Below, piece after piece: positions 35,606 to 44,738 of a DNA stretch of 64,000 nucleotides. A program made the position numbers and the translations under genes. Position 1 is the first letter of the stretch; each line of letters opens with the position of its first letter. Origin of the DNA: an uncultured Eubacteriales bacterium (GTDB taxonomy: Bacteria; Bacillota; Clostridia; Lachnospirales; Lachnospiraceae); NCBI GenBank assembly GCA_949284175.1, contig CASDVE010000035.1:1-64000 (forward strand), written 5' to 3'. Below the pieces are notes generated by a model. That model had not been told where the DNA came from. It did not search any database and saw only the letters and a program-made list of their open reading frames with translations.

Positions 35606-35695
35606 ATAACATAAAGATAAAAAACTCTTTTTTAATATTATTTTAATTTATGGGATTTATAATGAAGATAAATTAAAATAGAAAAGAGAGGGATT

Positions 35696-35998
35696 ATGAT
35701 GAAACATATTACAAAGAAAAAAGCAGTTGGATTAGGTTTAGGCAGTATTGTAATAGCCCTTATTATTGGGTTTATTGCTGTTATGATGTTAAAAGTGGAT
35801 AGTCAAGAGGCGAGAAACATTGCTATGGAGCAGGCTGGTGGCGGAGAAATTGTAGCAGAAGAAATAAGCAATGAAGGGCTTTGGAACGAATATAGCTATG
35901 TAATCATAAATGGTGACAGATGGTATGACATTGAAATTGGTGGCTTTGGTGGAGTGAATGAAGTGGAAAGTGGCACAGGGGATTATCCAAGAGATTAA
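35696..35998 (+). CDS. Small PepSY-like membrane-anchored protein
   Basis: About 100 residues: a membrane segment (residues 11-32), then one PepSY-like unit (SQEARNIAMEQAGGGEIV, then YSYVIINGDRWYDIEIGGFG). PepSY domains are linked to inhibition of secreted proteases. The ATG is doubled (35696 or 35699), with AGAGGG upstream. Monocistronic with a strong terminator. Confidence 0.65.
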   Translation: MMKHITKKKAVGLGLGSIVIALIIGFIAVMMLKVDSQEARNIAMEQAGGGEIVAEEISNEGLWNEYSYVIINGDRWYDIEIGGFGGVNEVESGTGDYPRD

Positions 35999-36026
35999 AT
36001 AGAACTGAGCATATGAAAAACATAAG

Positions 36027-36064
36027 AAAAGTGGGTGGAAATTTTGAATTTCCACCCACTTTTC
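36027..36064. terminator. Strong terminator behind the PepSY gene
   Basis: GTGGGTGGAAATT and AATTTCCACCCAC pair perfectly over 13 bases around TTG, with A on the left and T on the right, so it may work in both directions. Confidence 0.9.
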
Positions 36065-36074
36065 CTTTAAATTT

Positions 36075-36170
36075 GCGTGGAAGGCATAAGTCAAGCGGAA
36101 ATGCTTGCATTTCTATTTGACGCCGCCACGAACGTGAGAAGTTCGCAAAGCGTGCTTCTCATCGTTTTTT
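36075..36170 (+). repeat. Two-hairpin conserved element, copy at 36.1 kb
   Basis: Hairpin A (36090-36121): GTCAA gcg GAAATG cttg CATTTC tat TTGAC. Hairpin B (36136-36160): GAGAAG, a 13-base loop with GCAAAGC, CTTCTC, then ATCG and six T. A second copy at 52962-53055 has identical stem and loop lengths but different stem bases. It sits 11 bases behind a terminator and ends at the stop codon of the minus-strand gene, which may use it as terminator. Confidence 0.7.
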
Positions 36171-36645
36171 AACAAAATACGATAATTTTTCTTGGTGTAG
36201 TTTGGGGCGGTATACTTCTTGTAGTTGCTCGGTATAAAACAAGCAGAGTATTACCGCCAGGATTACAACTATATCGCTGTCCATTCGGGGTTAAAACGTT
36301 TGTTTGATTATCTAAGTTAAGTTTTAAAGAACCATTGGATGCTAATAAGTTTCGATCGAAGTAGTCAAGCATAACTTGATCATTTGGAAAAATTGCCACA
36401 ATGATTTCAGCACGATATTGCGGTGGAAAAATGAGAGGAACTGGTGCATTTGGATTATAAAATCCTGTAACACGCATTCCAGCTCGGAGTCTTGCACAAT
36501 CCATAACGTAAGTATCAGTGGTAACCATGAGATTTATAACGCCATCTGATGTGCGTAAGGAGATAAGTTGAGAGCAACACTCCCTAGAAACAGGAGAAAT
36601 ATTTAAAATTGTTCCAGAAACTGGAGTTAATGTAGGTAGTCTCAT
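36169..36645 (-). CDS. Hypothetical protein, possibly beta-rich
   Basis: A 158-residue protein rich in hydrophobic beta-like segments (VSGTILNISPV, GVINLMVTTDTYVM, RAEIIVAIFPND) without signal peptide, membrane helix or recognised domain. ATG 36645 has AAGGGG upstream. It reads as a real gene because of its ribosome site, composition and isolated place. The last codon overlaps the two-hairpin element. I do not recognise a function. Confidence 0.6.
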   Translation of the reverse strand: MRLPTLTPVSGTILNISPVSRECCSQLISLRTSDGVINLMVTTDTYVMDCARLRAGMRVTGFYNPNAPVPLIFPPQYRAEIIVAIFPNDQVMLDYFDRNLLASNGSLKLNLDNQTNVLTPNGQRYSCNPGGNTLLVLYRATTRSIPPQTTPRKIIVFC

Positions 36646-36853
36646 AAAAAACCCCTTTTTCTTTATCATATGCGAGATTTCAAAAAATGGAATCAAATGT
36701 AAAAAATCAATTGAAATATAAGGAAAATAAGATAAAATTAAAAATAAAATATAAGATGAGTGGATAAGAAATGTAGCGATATTCGTTGACCTTCAAAGAA
36801 GGTTAACTGAATCATAAATATTCTATATAATATGCTTGGATAGGAGGTACAAA

Positions 36854-38581
36854 ATGAGAATTTATATTAATCAAGCTGGATATTTACCAAAAAGTAAAAA
36901 GATTGCGGTACTAGCAGAAGAGATAGGAGTTTTAAAAGGAAAGGAAGAAAAAAAGATTCGAGTTTTTGATCAGAAAGGAACGTGTATATTAGAAAAAACA
37001 GCAATCTATTTTGGTGAAGATATTTCTTCTGGGGATATGATATGGCAGGCTGATTTTTCAGAGTTAGAAGAAGAGGGGAAATACCAAATAAAGGATGAGC
37101 AAGCAAACCAATCGTATATGTTTAAAATAGATTCGAGTCTTTATAAAGACGTGAATCAATTGCTCTGTAAAGCGTTATATTTCCAACGCTGTGGTATGCC
37201 ATTGGAAGAACCATATGCTGGAGTTTTTAAAAGAGAGAGTTGTCATGAAGAAAAAGCCGTATTATTAGAAGATTATTTAAAAATCATGAACCATGAGGTA
37301 GCCAAAGAAGAAATTCCATATTTTGATGTAAGAGGAGGATGGCACGATGCAGGGGATTATGGGCGTTATACAACGGCAGCAGCCACAGCCTTAGCTCATA
37401 TTCTATATGGGTTTACATGGTTTCCAAAAAGTTTTCAGCATTCTCTTCTGATCCCAGAAAGTGGGAATGGCGTGGAGGATATTTTGAATGAATGTCTGTA
37501 TGAATTAAAGTGGATGTTAAAAATGCAAATGAAGGATGGGAGCGTATGCCATAAGTTGACTTCCATGCGACATGCTAATTTTGTTATGCCATGTAAAGAT
37601 AAACGACAGTTTATTTTATTTCCTGCTTCCACAATGGCAACAGGAGCATTCGTAGCAATTATGGCTAAGGCGTCAAGAGTGTATGCAGATATTGATAAAG
37701 AGTTTTCTAAGGAGGCATTTTCTGCTGCAAAAAAAGCATGGGATTGGCTAGAAGAGCATCCAGAATTTATAGGATTTAGGAATCCAGAAGGTTGTAATAC
37801 AGGGGAGTATGAAGATAACGATGACAAGGATGAACGGCTTTGGGCATTGACAGAATTATATTTGTGCACAGGAGAAGAAACCTATATAGAAAGAGCAAAA
37901 GTTTTATTCGAAGAGGTTAAGGAGAAAACAGCATTAGGATGGAGCGATGTTGGCGGATTTGCTGGATGGGCATTATTAGAAGAAGAGATAAAAAGTGCTA
38001 GAGAGCATAAAATTCCAGTTGTGGATGAATGGAAGAAAGAGAGTAGAGTGTGTGAATCCATAGCAAAATGGAAGCGTCAGTATATCGATTTGATAATACA
38101 AGAGACAGAACGATGGATAAAGTTAAGCGATGAATGTGGCTACATGGCATCTATGAGTCCAGAGGATTATGGTTGGGGAAGTAATATGGTGCTTTTAAAT
38201 CGAGGTATGATATTAGGTGTTGCCTATCTTTTAAGTGGTAGAATAGAATTTTTATATGGTGCAACAAAACAAATGGATTATTTGTTAGGGGTGAATGCAA
38301 CAGGATATAGTTATGTAACAGGAGTTGGAGAGAACCCTTTTAAAAATCCACATAATCGTGTAACAGTGGCAGATGGCATTGAAGAAACCATAAAAGGATT
38401 TGTTTCTGGTGGTGCCAATAAAAATCCAGTGGATGAAAAAGCGGAATGGTTGATTGAACCAGAACTTCCGCCAATGAAATGCTTTTTAGATGTATGGGAA
38501 TGCTATTCCTTAAATGAAATAACGATATATTGGAACTCTCCTGCTATTTTTCTTGCAGGATTTTTAGATAGCCTTTCATAA
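36854..38581 (+). CDS. Glycoside hydrolase family 9, intracellular type
   Basis: The 575-residue protein has an N-terminal Ig-like module (about 1-90) and a GH9 barrel with GGWHDAGDYGRYTTAAAT (catalytic Asp site) and the late acid in CYSLNEITIYWNSPAIF. GH9 enzymes cut beta-1,4-glucans or cello-oligosaccharides. There is no signal peptide, so it likely acts on imported oligosaccharides, like the GH9 exo-glucosidases. AGGAGG precedes ATG 36854. A terminator follows. Confidence 0.88.
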   Translation: MRIYINQAGYLPKSKKIAVLAEEIGVLKGKEEKKIRVFDQKGTCILEKTAIYFGEDISSGDMIWQADFSELEEEGKYQIKDEQANQSYMFKIDSSLYKDVNQLLCKALYFQRCGMPLEEPYAGVFKRESCHEEKAVLLEDYLKIMNHEVAKEEIPYFDVRGGWHDAGDYGRYTTAAATALAHILYGFTWFPKSFQHSLLIPESGNGVEDILNECLYELKWMLKMQMKDGSVCHKLTSMRHANFVMPCKDKRQFILFPASTMATGAFVAIMAKASRVYADIDKEFSKEAFSAAKKAWDWLEEHPEFIGFRNPEGCNTGEYEDNDDKDERLWALTELYLCTGEETYIERAKVLFEEVKEKTALGWSDVGGFAGWALLEEEIKSAREHKIPVVDEWKKESRVCESIAKWKRQYIDLIIQETERWIKLSDECGYMASMSPEDYGWGSNMVLLNRGMILGVAYLLSGRIEFLYGATKQMDYLLGVNATGYSYVTGVGENPFKNPHNRVTVADGIEETIKGFVSGGANKNPVDEKAEWLIEPELPPMKCFLDVWECYSLNEITIYWNSPAIFLAGFLDSLS

Positions 38582-38607
38582 AACAAAGGAATAAAGAGTA
38601 ATAGAAT

Positions 38608-38653
38608 AAAAAAACGATGAGAAAATCTTTTATGAGTTTCTCATCGTTTTTTG
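38608..38653. terminator. Terminator behind the GH9 gene
   Basis: AAAAACGATGAGAAA pairs with TTTCTCATCGTTTTT. Its right arm TTTCTCATCG is identical to the end of the two-hairpin element at 53 kb. Confidence 0.9.
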
Positions 38654-38739
38654 TATATTAGGAAATGACATCTCCTAGTATGTAAAAAATACTATCTGTA
38701 AATGATATATAGCGTGTATACGTTGTGTATCCCATCAAA

Positions 38740-39159
38740 TTAGTTAAGTGTATTCGTTTTTTGTGTATTTCTGATATGAAGTGCAAGTTTTTTATCTTCA
38801 GTACGAATGTGACTAACTAGCGTTCCAATGATCATATTGACTTTGCTGAGTGTTGCAATATTAGAGCCAGAAGTTAATAGTTCATTTGTCGCAGATGCCA
38901 GTTGTCTTTTATAATTTTCATGGAATAATTTATGGGCTGTATATCCCGGATATTTTGAATTGATTTGAAGATTTTCCTCATCAGCAAAATGTTTTGCCAC
39001 ATACGCAGTTAAAAATTTTACAGTAGGTTCCAATTCGGTACATCCTTTTCCGGCAGAACAAGCATCCATTAAGGAATTAACTGCTTGAAAGAGTTGGCGA
39101 TGTTCAGAGTCAATTAAGATGTTTCCTGTTAATAGGTCATTTGTTATTTCGTAACGCAT
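38740..39159 (-). CDS. Bacteriohemerythrin
   Basis: The 139-residue four-helix protein has the full set of hemerythrin di-iron ligands: His in IDSEHRQLF, His and Glu in HFADEENLQ, two His in HKLFHENY, and His and Asp in SHIRTEDKKL. It binds oxygen or senses it in the cytoplasm. Monocistronic on the minus strand. A strict anaerobe would use it to scavenge or sense oxygen. Confidence 0.9.
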   Translation of the reverse strand: MRYEITNDLLTGNILIDSEHRQLFQAVNSLMDACSAGKGCTELEPTVKFLTAYVAKHFADEENLQINSKYPGYTAHKLFHENYKRQLASATNELLTSGSNIATLSKVNMIIGTLVSHIRTEDKKLALHIRNTQKTNTLN

Positions 39160-39633
39160 AAAAATAATCCTCCTTTTATATTTAGATGGTCGTTTCTAGC
39201 ATTTTTATTCGTTATCAATTTTAATCAATATAAAAAGAAGATAATTTTACATTTTAATTAAAAAAGATAAAAAATAATAATCCTGATAAAAATAGTAAAG
39301 TATAGTAGTTCCTATTATAAAGAATCTATAAAGAAAATTCAAGTTGTTTTTTCAAAAATTTGGAAGGAAGAAAAATAGATTAAAAAATTAATTAATTATT
39401 TAATCTAATTAATAAATTAAATTGAAAATAAATATAAAAAAATAAGAAAATATTGGGTGTTATTACTGTTTTTTTGATGATAAATTTATAAAATTCTCAC
39501 TATATTCAAAAAATAAGAAACGTGATAAAATTTATTTAAGTTAAAAATACAAAAAATTAATGTATTTTTAACTTTATCCATATTATAGGTACATGGTCAG
39601 AAGCAAAAAAAGTCACAAGAAAGGGGAATGGGA
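39160..39633. other. Long AT-rich leader with perfect inverted repeat
   Basis: This 470-base region before the mannanase gene is extremely AT-rich and has no gene. AAGTTAAAAATACA (39538-39551) and TGTATTTTTAACTT (39561-39574) are perfect 14-base inverted repeats with a nine-base loop and no T tract. They lie about 60 bases before the start codon, so they could be an operator or an mRNA leader hairpin. Confidence 0.45.
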
Positions 39634-42447
39634 ATGAGAAAGGTATCAAAACAAGGGATAGCAACACTCATGTTGAGTTGTACAATGGGAGTTTCTTTGA
39701 TGGCAGGGAGTACTCCTGTTTATGGAGAAGGAGCATATTCGTTTAGTCAAACATGGAAGACGAAAGGAAGTAACCTACAAAGTCCACTGATACTGGAGGA
39801 TTTTGAACAGGTGAATGCCCAACAAACAAATGGATGGTCTAAAATAGATGGTTGGCAATATGACCATGAGATCGGTATCAGTACTGTTACATTTCAGCAA
39901 ACAAAGGCGTTAAAACTAGATGTGGATTACACAGGATATGAACAAGTTGGATGGAGTGAAGCAAAGATTTCTAAGCAGTTTTCTACCCCATATGAACTAA
40001 ATGGAAGAAATTATTTTACGATGGATTTTTATTATCCAGAGGAGTTTTCTTCCTTTTCTGTAAAGGTATTTTCTAATGGTGTGGTGGATCAAGAGGCTAG
40101 TATTGTATCGACGGAAGATATAGGAAATGGATATAAAAAATCCAAAATTGCTGTTAAATTCTCCGCCACAGAACCGCAAATGAAAGATCTGATTCTTGGA
40201 ATTGTGGGTAAGAATACTGGCTTTCAAGGTTCTGTTTATGTGGATAATTTGGAAATCAGCGAATACGATAGAACCAATGATTTTGTAAAAATCACTTCTG
40301 TACCAAAAGAACAAGCACTTGCTAATATTTCAAATTTACCAACAACAGTAAAACTGGCGGATCAAAAGGCTCATCAGTCAGCAAAAAATTTGCTGGCGTA
40401 TTTAACAGCTCTAAAAAATAACGATCAAGTTTTGTTTGGACATGAAAATGACTACAATAAAATGGTGAGTCAAACGGCAAAAGAAGGGGATGTAAAGGAA
40501 CTCACAGGAAGTTTAAGTGGGATCTATGGTTTGGATACGCTTTCTTTAACTGGTGCAGAGCTTGGAATTTCTGATCCTAAATTGGCATTACAAACTGCCA
40601 TTACAAATAGTTTAGAATCGGCAAAGCAAGGTTCCATTATTACATTATCCGCCCATATGCCAAACTTTACAAATAAAAAGATTACAAAAAATGCGGATGG
40701 AACGTATAATTTTACTACTTGTGATTTTTTAGAGTCCAAAGATCTATCCAATAACTGTGCGGAACAGATTTTAGAAGGTGGGGCATATAATAAACAGTTT
40801 ACAGCCTATTTAGATATCATTGCAAAATATGCGTTGGCATTACAAGAGAATGATGTGCCGATCTTGTTCCGTCCATTTCATGAAAATACAGGGAACTGGT
40901 TTTGGTGGGGAACAAGCACAAGTGAAACCACATATCGCAGTCTGTTTCGCTATACCGCAGATTACCTAAAGGCAAAAGGGGTTCATAATATGTTATATGT
41001 CTATTCTCCAAATGGACCACTTGCAACAGAAGAAGAATATTTTGCACGTTATCCAGGGGATGAATATGTGGATATTTTAGCCTTTGACTATTATGATGAC
41101 TATAACACCTATCCAGCAACCGCAGATGGTTCTTTCTTTGAAAATCTTGATAAGACGTGCCAAATCGTATCTTCCATCGCAAAAAAACGTGGTAAGCTAT
41201 CAGCCATTTCAGAAACTGGTGTGCGTGTGATGAAAGAAGATGGTTCGGATAATGAAGGATTACTGACAAAAAATAATCCCGTTGCTAAAAGTAAAACAGG
41301 GACGAATTGGTATCAAAAGGTGAGTGATATTGCCAATAAAAATGAGATGCCATATTATTTAGTGTGGGCAAATTTTGGAGATACTAATTTCTATGTTCCA
41401 TATAAGTACAACGAAATACATGGGCAAGAAATGATCAATGAATTTATTGATTATTATAATGATAGCAGTTCTATTTTTGCAAAGGAAACCAATTTCTATG
41501 GGGCTATAAAGCAGGTGGAATCCACATCTTTTGATCAGGCATCCTCTTATATTATGAATCCTCTAAACCAAGCAACAATAAAAAAAGGGATAACCTTTCG
41601 GGCAGGTGTTACCAACGGAAAAAGTGTACAATTTGTCATTCATAATCCGGATACAAAGAAAAAATGCACGTTAAAGGCTATAAAAAATAAAGATAGTTCC
41701 ATTCAAAATGAATACATTGCTAAGTTAACATTAAAACAGTTAAAGGCACTTGGAAAAACGGACAAAGCAGTCATTCGACTTGTTGTGGATGGTAAAGTGA
41801 AAAATAAATTAACCAACATTAGTCTGTTAAAGGACAAAGAGAAAGCACCGGATCATGTCTTTGAGAACTTTGAATATTATCTAGGGGATAATGAAATGCT
41901 ACAAAATACCTATTCTGGTAATTCAGCAGCCAACTGTTCTTCTGAGTGGTTATTAGCGAAGAAGAATAAAAAGGATGGTTCTTATGGTGGAAGATTTCAT
42001 TATACGTTAAATACAACGGGAAATGAAGTGTGGACAGGACAAGTAAAGACATTGGAACATGGGGATTTTTCTAAATATAATGCAATGGAAATGTGGGTAA
42101 AACCGGATGGAAAAGGGCAAAAAGTGGTGGTTCAGATTGCGACGGAGTCAGGAGAAGAATTTGAGGTGTATTTGACAGAATTTGCAAAAGGAACAAAATC
42201 CAGTTATGTTACCATTCCATTTTCTTCTTTTAAAGGAAAAGCAGGAGGAACACTGGATACTTCAAAAATTACGAAATTTGCCATTTGGTGTAATTCCATT
42301 GTACCAGAAGGGCATGAAGGAACATGGAAGGTGGATTCCAGCATTTATTTTGACGGAATCAAAGGCGTGAACATTTTAGATAATTCTTTGAAAAAAGTGG
42401 ATAGCAATGGCTTGATTCTTTCTAAAAAAAGTATTGCAAAAAAATAA
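39634..42447 (+). CDS. Secreted GH26 beta-mannanase with carbohydrate-binding modules
   Basis: The 937-residue protein has a signal peptide (about 1-32, ending near TPVYG), a first carbohydrate-binding module (about 45-215, EDFEQ start), the GH26 catalytic domain (about 245-620) with the acid/base Glu in RPFHENTGNWFWWG and the nucleophile Glu in SAISETGV, a linker domain, and a second module (about 745-915, again starting ENFEYY). It should cut mannans outside the cell. ATG 39634 is preferred over 39628 because of its spacing to GGGG. Confidence 0.9.
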   Translation: MRKVSKQGIATLMLSCTMGVSLMAGSTPVYGEGAYSFSQTWKTKGSNLQSPLILEDFEQVNAQQTNGWSKIDGWQYDHEIGISTVTFQQTKALKLDVDYTGYEQVGWSEAKISKQFSTPYELNGRNYFTMDFYYPEEFSSFSVKVFSNGVVDQEASIVSTEDIGNGYKKSKIAVKFSATEPQMKDLILGIVGKNTGFQGSVYVDNLEISEYDRTNDFVKITSVPKEQALANISNLPTTVKLADQKAHQSAKNLLAYLTALKNNDQVLFGHENDYNKMVSQTAKEGDVKELTGSLSGIYGLDTLSLTGAELGISDPKLALQTAITNSLESAKQGSIITLSAHMPNFTNKKITKNADGTYNFTTCDFLESKDLSNNCAEQILEGGAYNKQFTAYLDIIAKYALALQENDVPILFRPFHENTGNWFWWGTSTSETTYRSLFRYTADYLKAKGVHNMLYVYSPNGPLATEEEYFARYPGDEYVDILAFDYYDDYNTYPATADGSFFENLDKTCQIVSSIAKKRGKLSAISETGVRVMKEDGSDNEGLLTKNNPVAKSKTGTNWYQKVSDIANKNEMPYYLVWANFGDTNFYVPYKYNEIHGQEMINEFIDYYNDSSSIFAKETNFYGAIKQVESTSFDQASSYIMNPLNQATIKKGITFRAGVTNGKSVQFVIHNPDTKKKCTLKAIKNKDSSIQNEYIAKLTLKQLKALGKTDKAVIRLVVDGKVKNKLTNISLLKDKEKAPDHVFENFEYYLGDNEMLQNTYSGNSAANCSSEWLLAKKNKKDGSYGGRFHYTLNTTGNEVWTGQVKTLEHGDFSKYNAMEMWVKPDGKGQKVVVQIATESGEEFEVYLTEFAKGTKSSYVTIPFSSFKGKAGGTLDTSKITKFAIWCNSIVPEGHEGTWKVDSSIYFDGIKGVNILDNSLKKVDSNGLILSKKSIAKK

Positions 42448-42461
42448 AGGTATAAATGATA

Positions 42462-42490
42462 AAAAAGGAAGTCAATTTGGCTTCCTTTTT
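42462..42490. terminator. Bidirectional terminator, GH26 and AraC
   Basis: AAAAAGGAAG and CTTCCTTTTT pair perfectly around nine bases between convergent genes. Confidence 0.85.
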
Positions 42491-43511
42491 ATCGTTTATC
42501 ATTCTTTCTTTGGCGATATTTTAAAGGCGTACAACTATATGTTTGCTGAAATTTTTTGATAAAATTACTAGGATAAGGATAACCAACTTCTTGGGCAATT
42601 TCTGCTACGGATTTATCCGTTGTGCAAAGTAGAGTGGATGCCATGGACATTTTTAGTGTTGTGGAAAACTCTCCGATTGTCATATGGTAGTAGTGGACAA
42701 AACCTGCCTTTAATTTTTGGGTGTTGATCAAAAGCTGTTTACTGAGCATTTCAATGGTTGGAGGCGAGGCGATATTTTTGGATAAAATGTCATGAGCTTC
42801 TTGGATGGCTTTCATATCATGGGCAGTTAAGTGAATGAAGCGTTGGTTACCAACTCGAATTTTTCCATAGTTGAGTTGTTTTGTAAAGGCACTTTCTTTT
42901 GGAGAATCCATATCCTGTATGAGAATGGCGATGAATTGTAGCATAGCAGACTCTAAGTGAAGAGGGTTTAGCTGATTCCATTCACTGAGTTTTACAAGAC
43001 GATGTAGTACCGATTGCATTTCCATAGGCAAATAGTGGTAGGTAGTATTTTCGATGAAATGAGAATAAAAATCTTTTGGGTATAAGGGCTTGATGACTTC
43101 CTCAAAATAGCGAGGATAAATGGTAACCTCAGCACCGTGAAAATGCTGTCCTCGTTTCCATACCTGTTTTCCTTTCACCTCTTTTTCAAAGACAAAGAAA
43201 GAAGAAGGAGAAAAGGAAGAAACCGGTTGGTTGTCCAATTGAAACTTAGTTGTTCCCTCATAAACCGTTCCAAATCGTATACATGGAATTGGATTTTCAA
43301 ATTGAATAGCAAAAGGATGTTCAATGGAGTAGTCCGCAATCCCAAAGTCATAGTAGCCTTTTCTTTCAAAAAAGAGAAAGTGACCATTTTCTGGTTTTTG
43401 TGGATCATAATATTCTACATGATACTCTCTTTGATGGGGAAGAAAGTTCAAATTGCGAAGAACCGTTTCTCGAAATTCGGTTGGATTATGAACAGAGTAC
43501 ATGGGTATCAT
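42489..43511 (-). CDS. AraC-family regulator, siderophore type
   Basis: The 340-residue protein has a long N-terminal sensor and a C-terminal AraC domain (IEMLSKQLLINTQKLKAGF, KSVAEIAQEVGYPYPSNFIK) close to the PchR/YbtA style of siderophore regulators. It is divergent from the siderophore operon starting at 43782 and is its likely activator. Its stop codon is inside the shared terminator. Confidence 0.82.
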   Translation of the reverse strand: MIPMYSVHNPTEFRETVLRNLNFLPHQREYHVEYYDPQKPENGHFLFFERKGYYDFGIADYSIEHPFAIQFENPIPCIRFGTVYEGTTKFQLDNQPVSSFSPSSFFVFEKEVKGKQVWKRGQHFHGAEVTIYPRYFEEVIKPLYPKDFYSHFIENTTYHYLPMEMQSVLHRLVKLSEWNQLNPLHLESAMLQFIAILIQDMDSPKESAFTKQLNYGKIRVGNQRFIHLTAHDMKAIQEAHDILSKNIASPPTIEMLSKQLLINTQKLKAGFVHYYHMTIGEFSTTLKMSMASTLLCTTDKSVAEIAQEVGYPYPSNFIKKFQQTYSCTPLKYRQRKNDKR

Positions 43512-43650
43512 TCCTTTCTAAATAGCGTATACACTTTGTTTGATAGAATAAAATAAATAAATTTGATAAGAATAGTATAGGAAATCATCGTCAAAAGAGC
43601 AAGAAAAATAATGATTTTAGATGATAAAATAATGAATATAGATGTAAGTG

Positions 43651-43702
43651 TTGCAACAGGAAAAGGGGTCTGCTATAATTCCACAAAGTTAGATGACACT
43701 AA
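43651..43702 (+). promoter_or_regulatory. Promoter and operator of siderophore system 2
   Basis: TTGCAA (43651-43656) and TATAAT (43674-43679) have a 17-base spacer. Right after the expected start is TTAG-ATGACA-CTAA (43689-43702), flanked by CACAA/TTGTG, which extends the palindrome. Same arrangement as in system 1. Confidence 0.65.
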
Positions 43703-43781
43703 CTTGTGAAATCATGATAGAAAGAAGAATAAGAGAAAGGAAAGTATTCATGTGACAGCGTCACATCGTACAAGGAATAAT

Positions 43782-44738
43782 ATGAGAAAAAAACTATTTG
43801 CATTTTTAACTATTTCTGCATTGGCTGTTACAGCCCTCGTTGGATGTGGAAACAGTTCTTCTAATAATACAACAGCAGAAAAAACACAAAAAACTGTTAC
43901 GATTACAGATGCAAAAGGCGAAGTGGAGATTCCAGCAAATCCAGAGAGAATTGTGGATTTAAGTGGAAATAGCGATATTTTATCTGTACTTGGATATTCT
44001 GTTGTCGGTACAGCCAATTCTGACGCATACGACTATACAAAATTCCCAACCTACTTACAGGACGTATTAAAAGGTGCGAAAATACTTGGATATAGTATGC
44101 AGGACACCATGGATATTGAAGGAATTTTGGAACTTGATCCAGATTTAATTATTATTTCTAGCGTTCAAGAAAAAATGTATGATCAGTTAAAAGAGATTGC
44201 ACCAACGGTTATGATTCAATTAGCACAGATCAACTGGAGAGATGATGTTACCACATTTGCAAAATTGATGAATAAAGAAGAAACTGCCAATGCGTGGATG
44301 GAATCTTACGATAAAAAAGCAAAAGAAGTGGGACAAAAAGTGAGAGAAACTTACGGAGAAGACACCACATACTTAGCAATGCTTGCAAGTGGAGGACAAC
44401 TTTATGTCTTTGACTCTGCTGGAATTGGAAGTGTTCTTTATGAAGATTTAGGTCTTAAAAAACCAGCCAATATGCCAAAACAGGATAATATAAGTCTTCC
44501 AGTTATTTCTTATGAAGGACTTGCTGATATTGATGCAGATTACATGTTTGTAGTGGGAACAGATGCGGATTTACAAGCACTTCATGATAGCAGTATTTAT
44601 AAAGGAATGAGAGCTGTAAAAGATGGAAATGTGATTGAACTTCCATCTAGCCCATACTTTAATATTGGATATAGTTGCATTGGAAGACAAGTCTTCTTAG
44701 ATGAAGTTGTATCATTAATGGAGAATCGCAATGAATAA
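43782..44738 (+). CDS. Siderophore/iron ABC transporter substrate-binding lipoprotein
   Basis: The 318-residue protein has a lipoprotein signal (TALVGCGNSS), a short Ser/Asn/Thr linker, and a ferric-siderophore binding domain (VEIPANPERIVDLSGN, LELDPDLIIISSVQEKMYDQ). It resembles FhuD/FeuA-type proteins. ATG 43782 is preferred since the signal peptide begins there. Its end overlaps the first permease by eight bases. Confidence 0.88.
   Translation: MRKKLFAFLTISALAVTALVGCGNSSSNNTTAEKTQKTVTITDAKGEVEIPANPERIVDLSGNSDILSVLGYSVVGTANSDAYDYTKFPTYLQDVLKGAKILGYSMQDTMDIEGILELDPDLIIISSVQEKMYDQLKEIAPTVMIQLAQINWRDDVTTFAKLMNKEETANAWMESYDKKAKEVGQKVRETYGEDTTYLAMLASGGQLYVFDSAGIGSVLYEDLGLKKPANMPKQDNISLPVISYEGLADIDADYMFVVGTDADLQALHDSSIYKGMRAVKDGNVIELPSSPYFNIGYSCIGRQVFLDEVVSLMENRNE

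Noticed and set aside
43689-43702. Classical Fur box at the siderophore promoters
   Set aside because: No 19-base GATAATGATTATCATTATC-like sequence is present at either promoter; the TTAG-N6-CTAA palindrome is a different motif.
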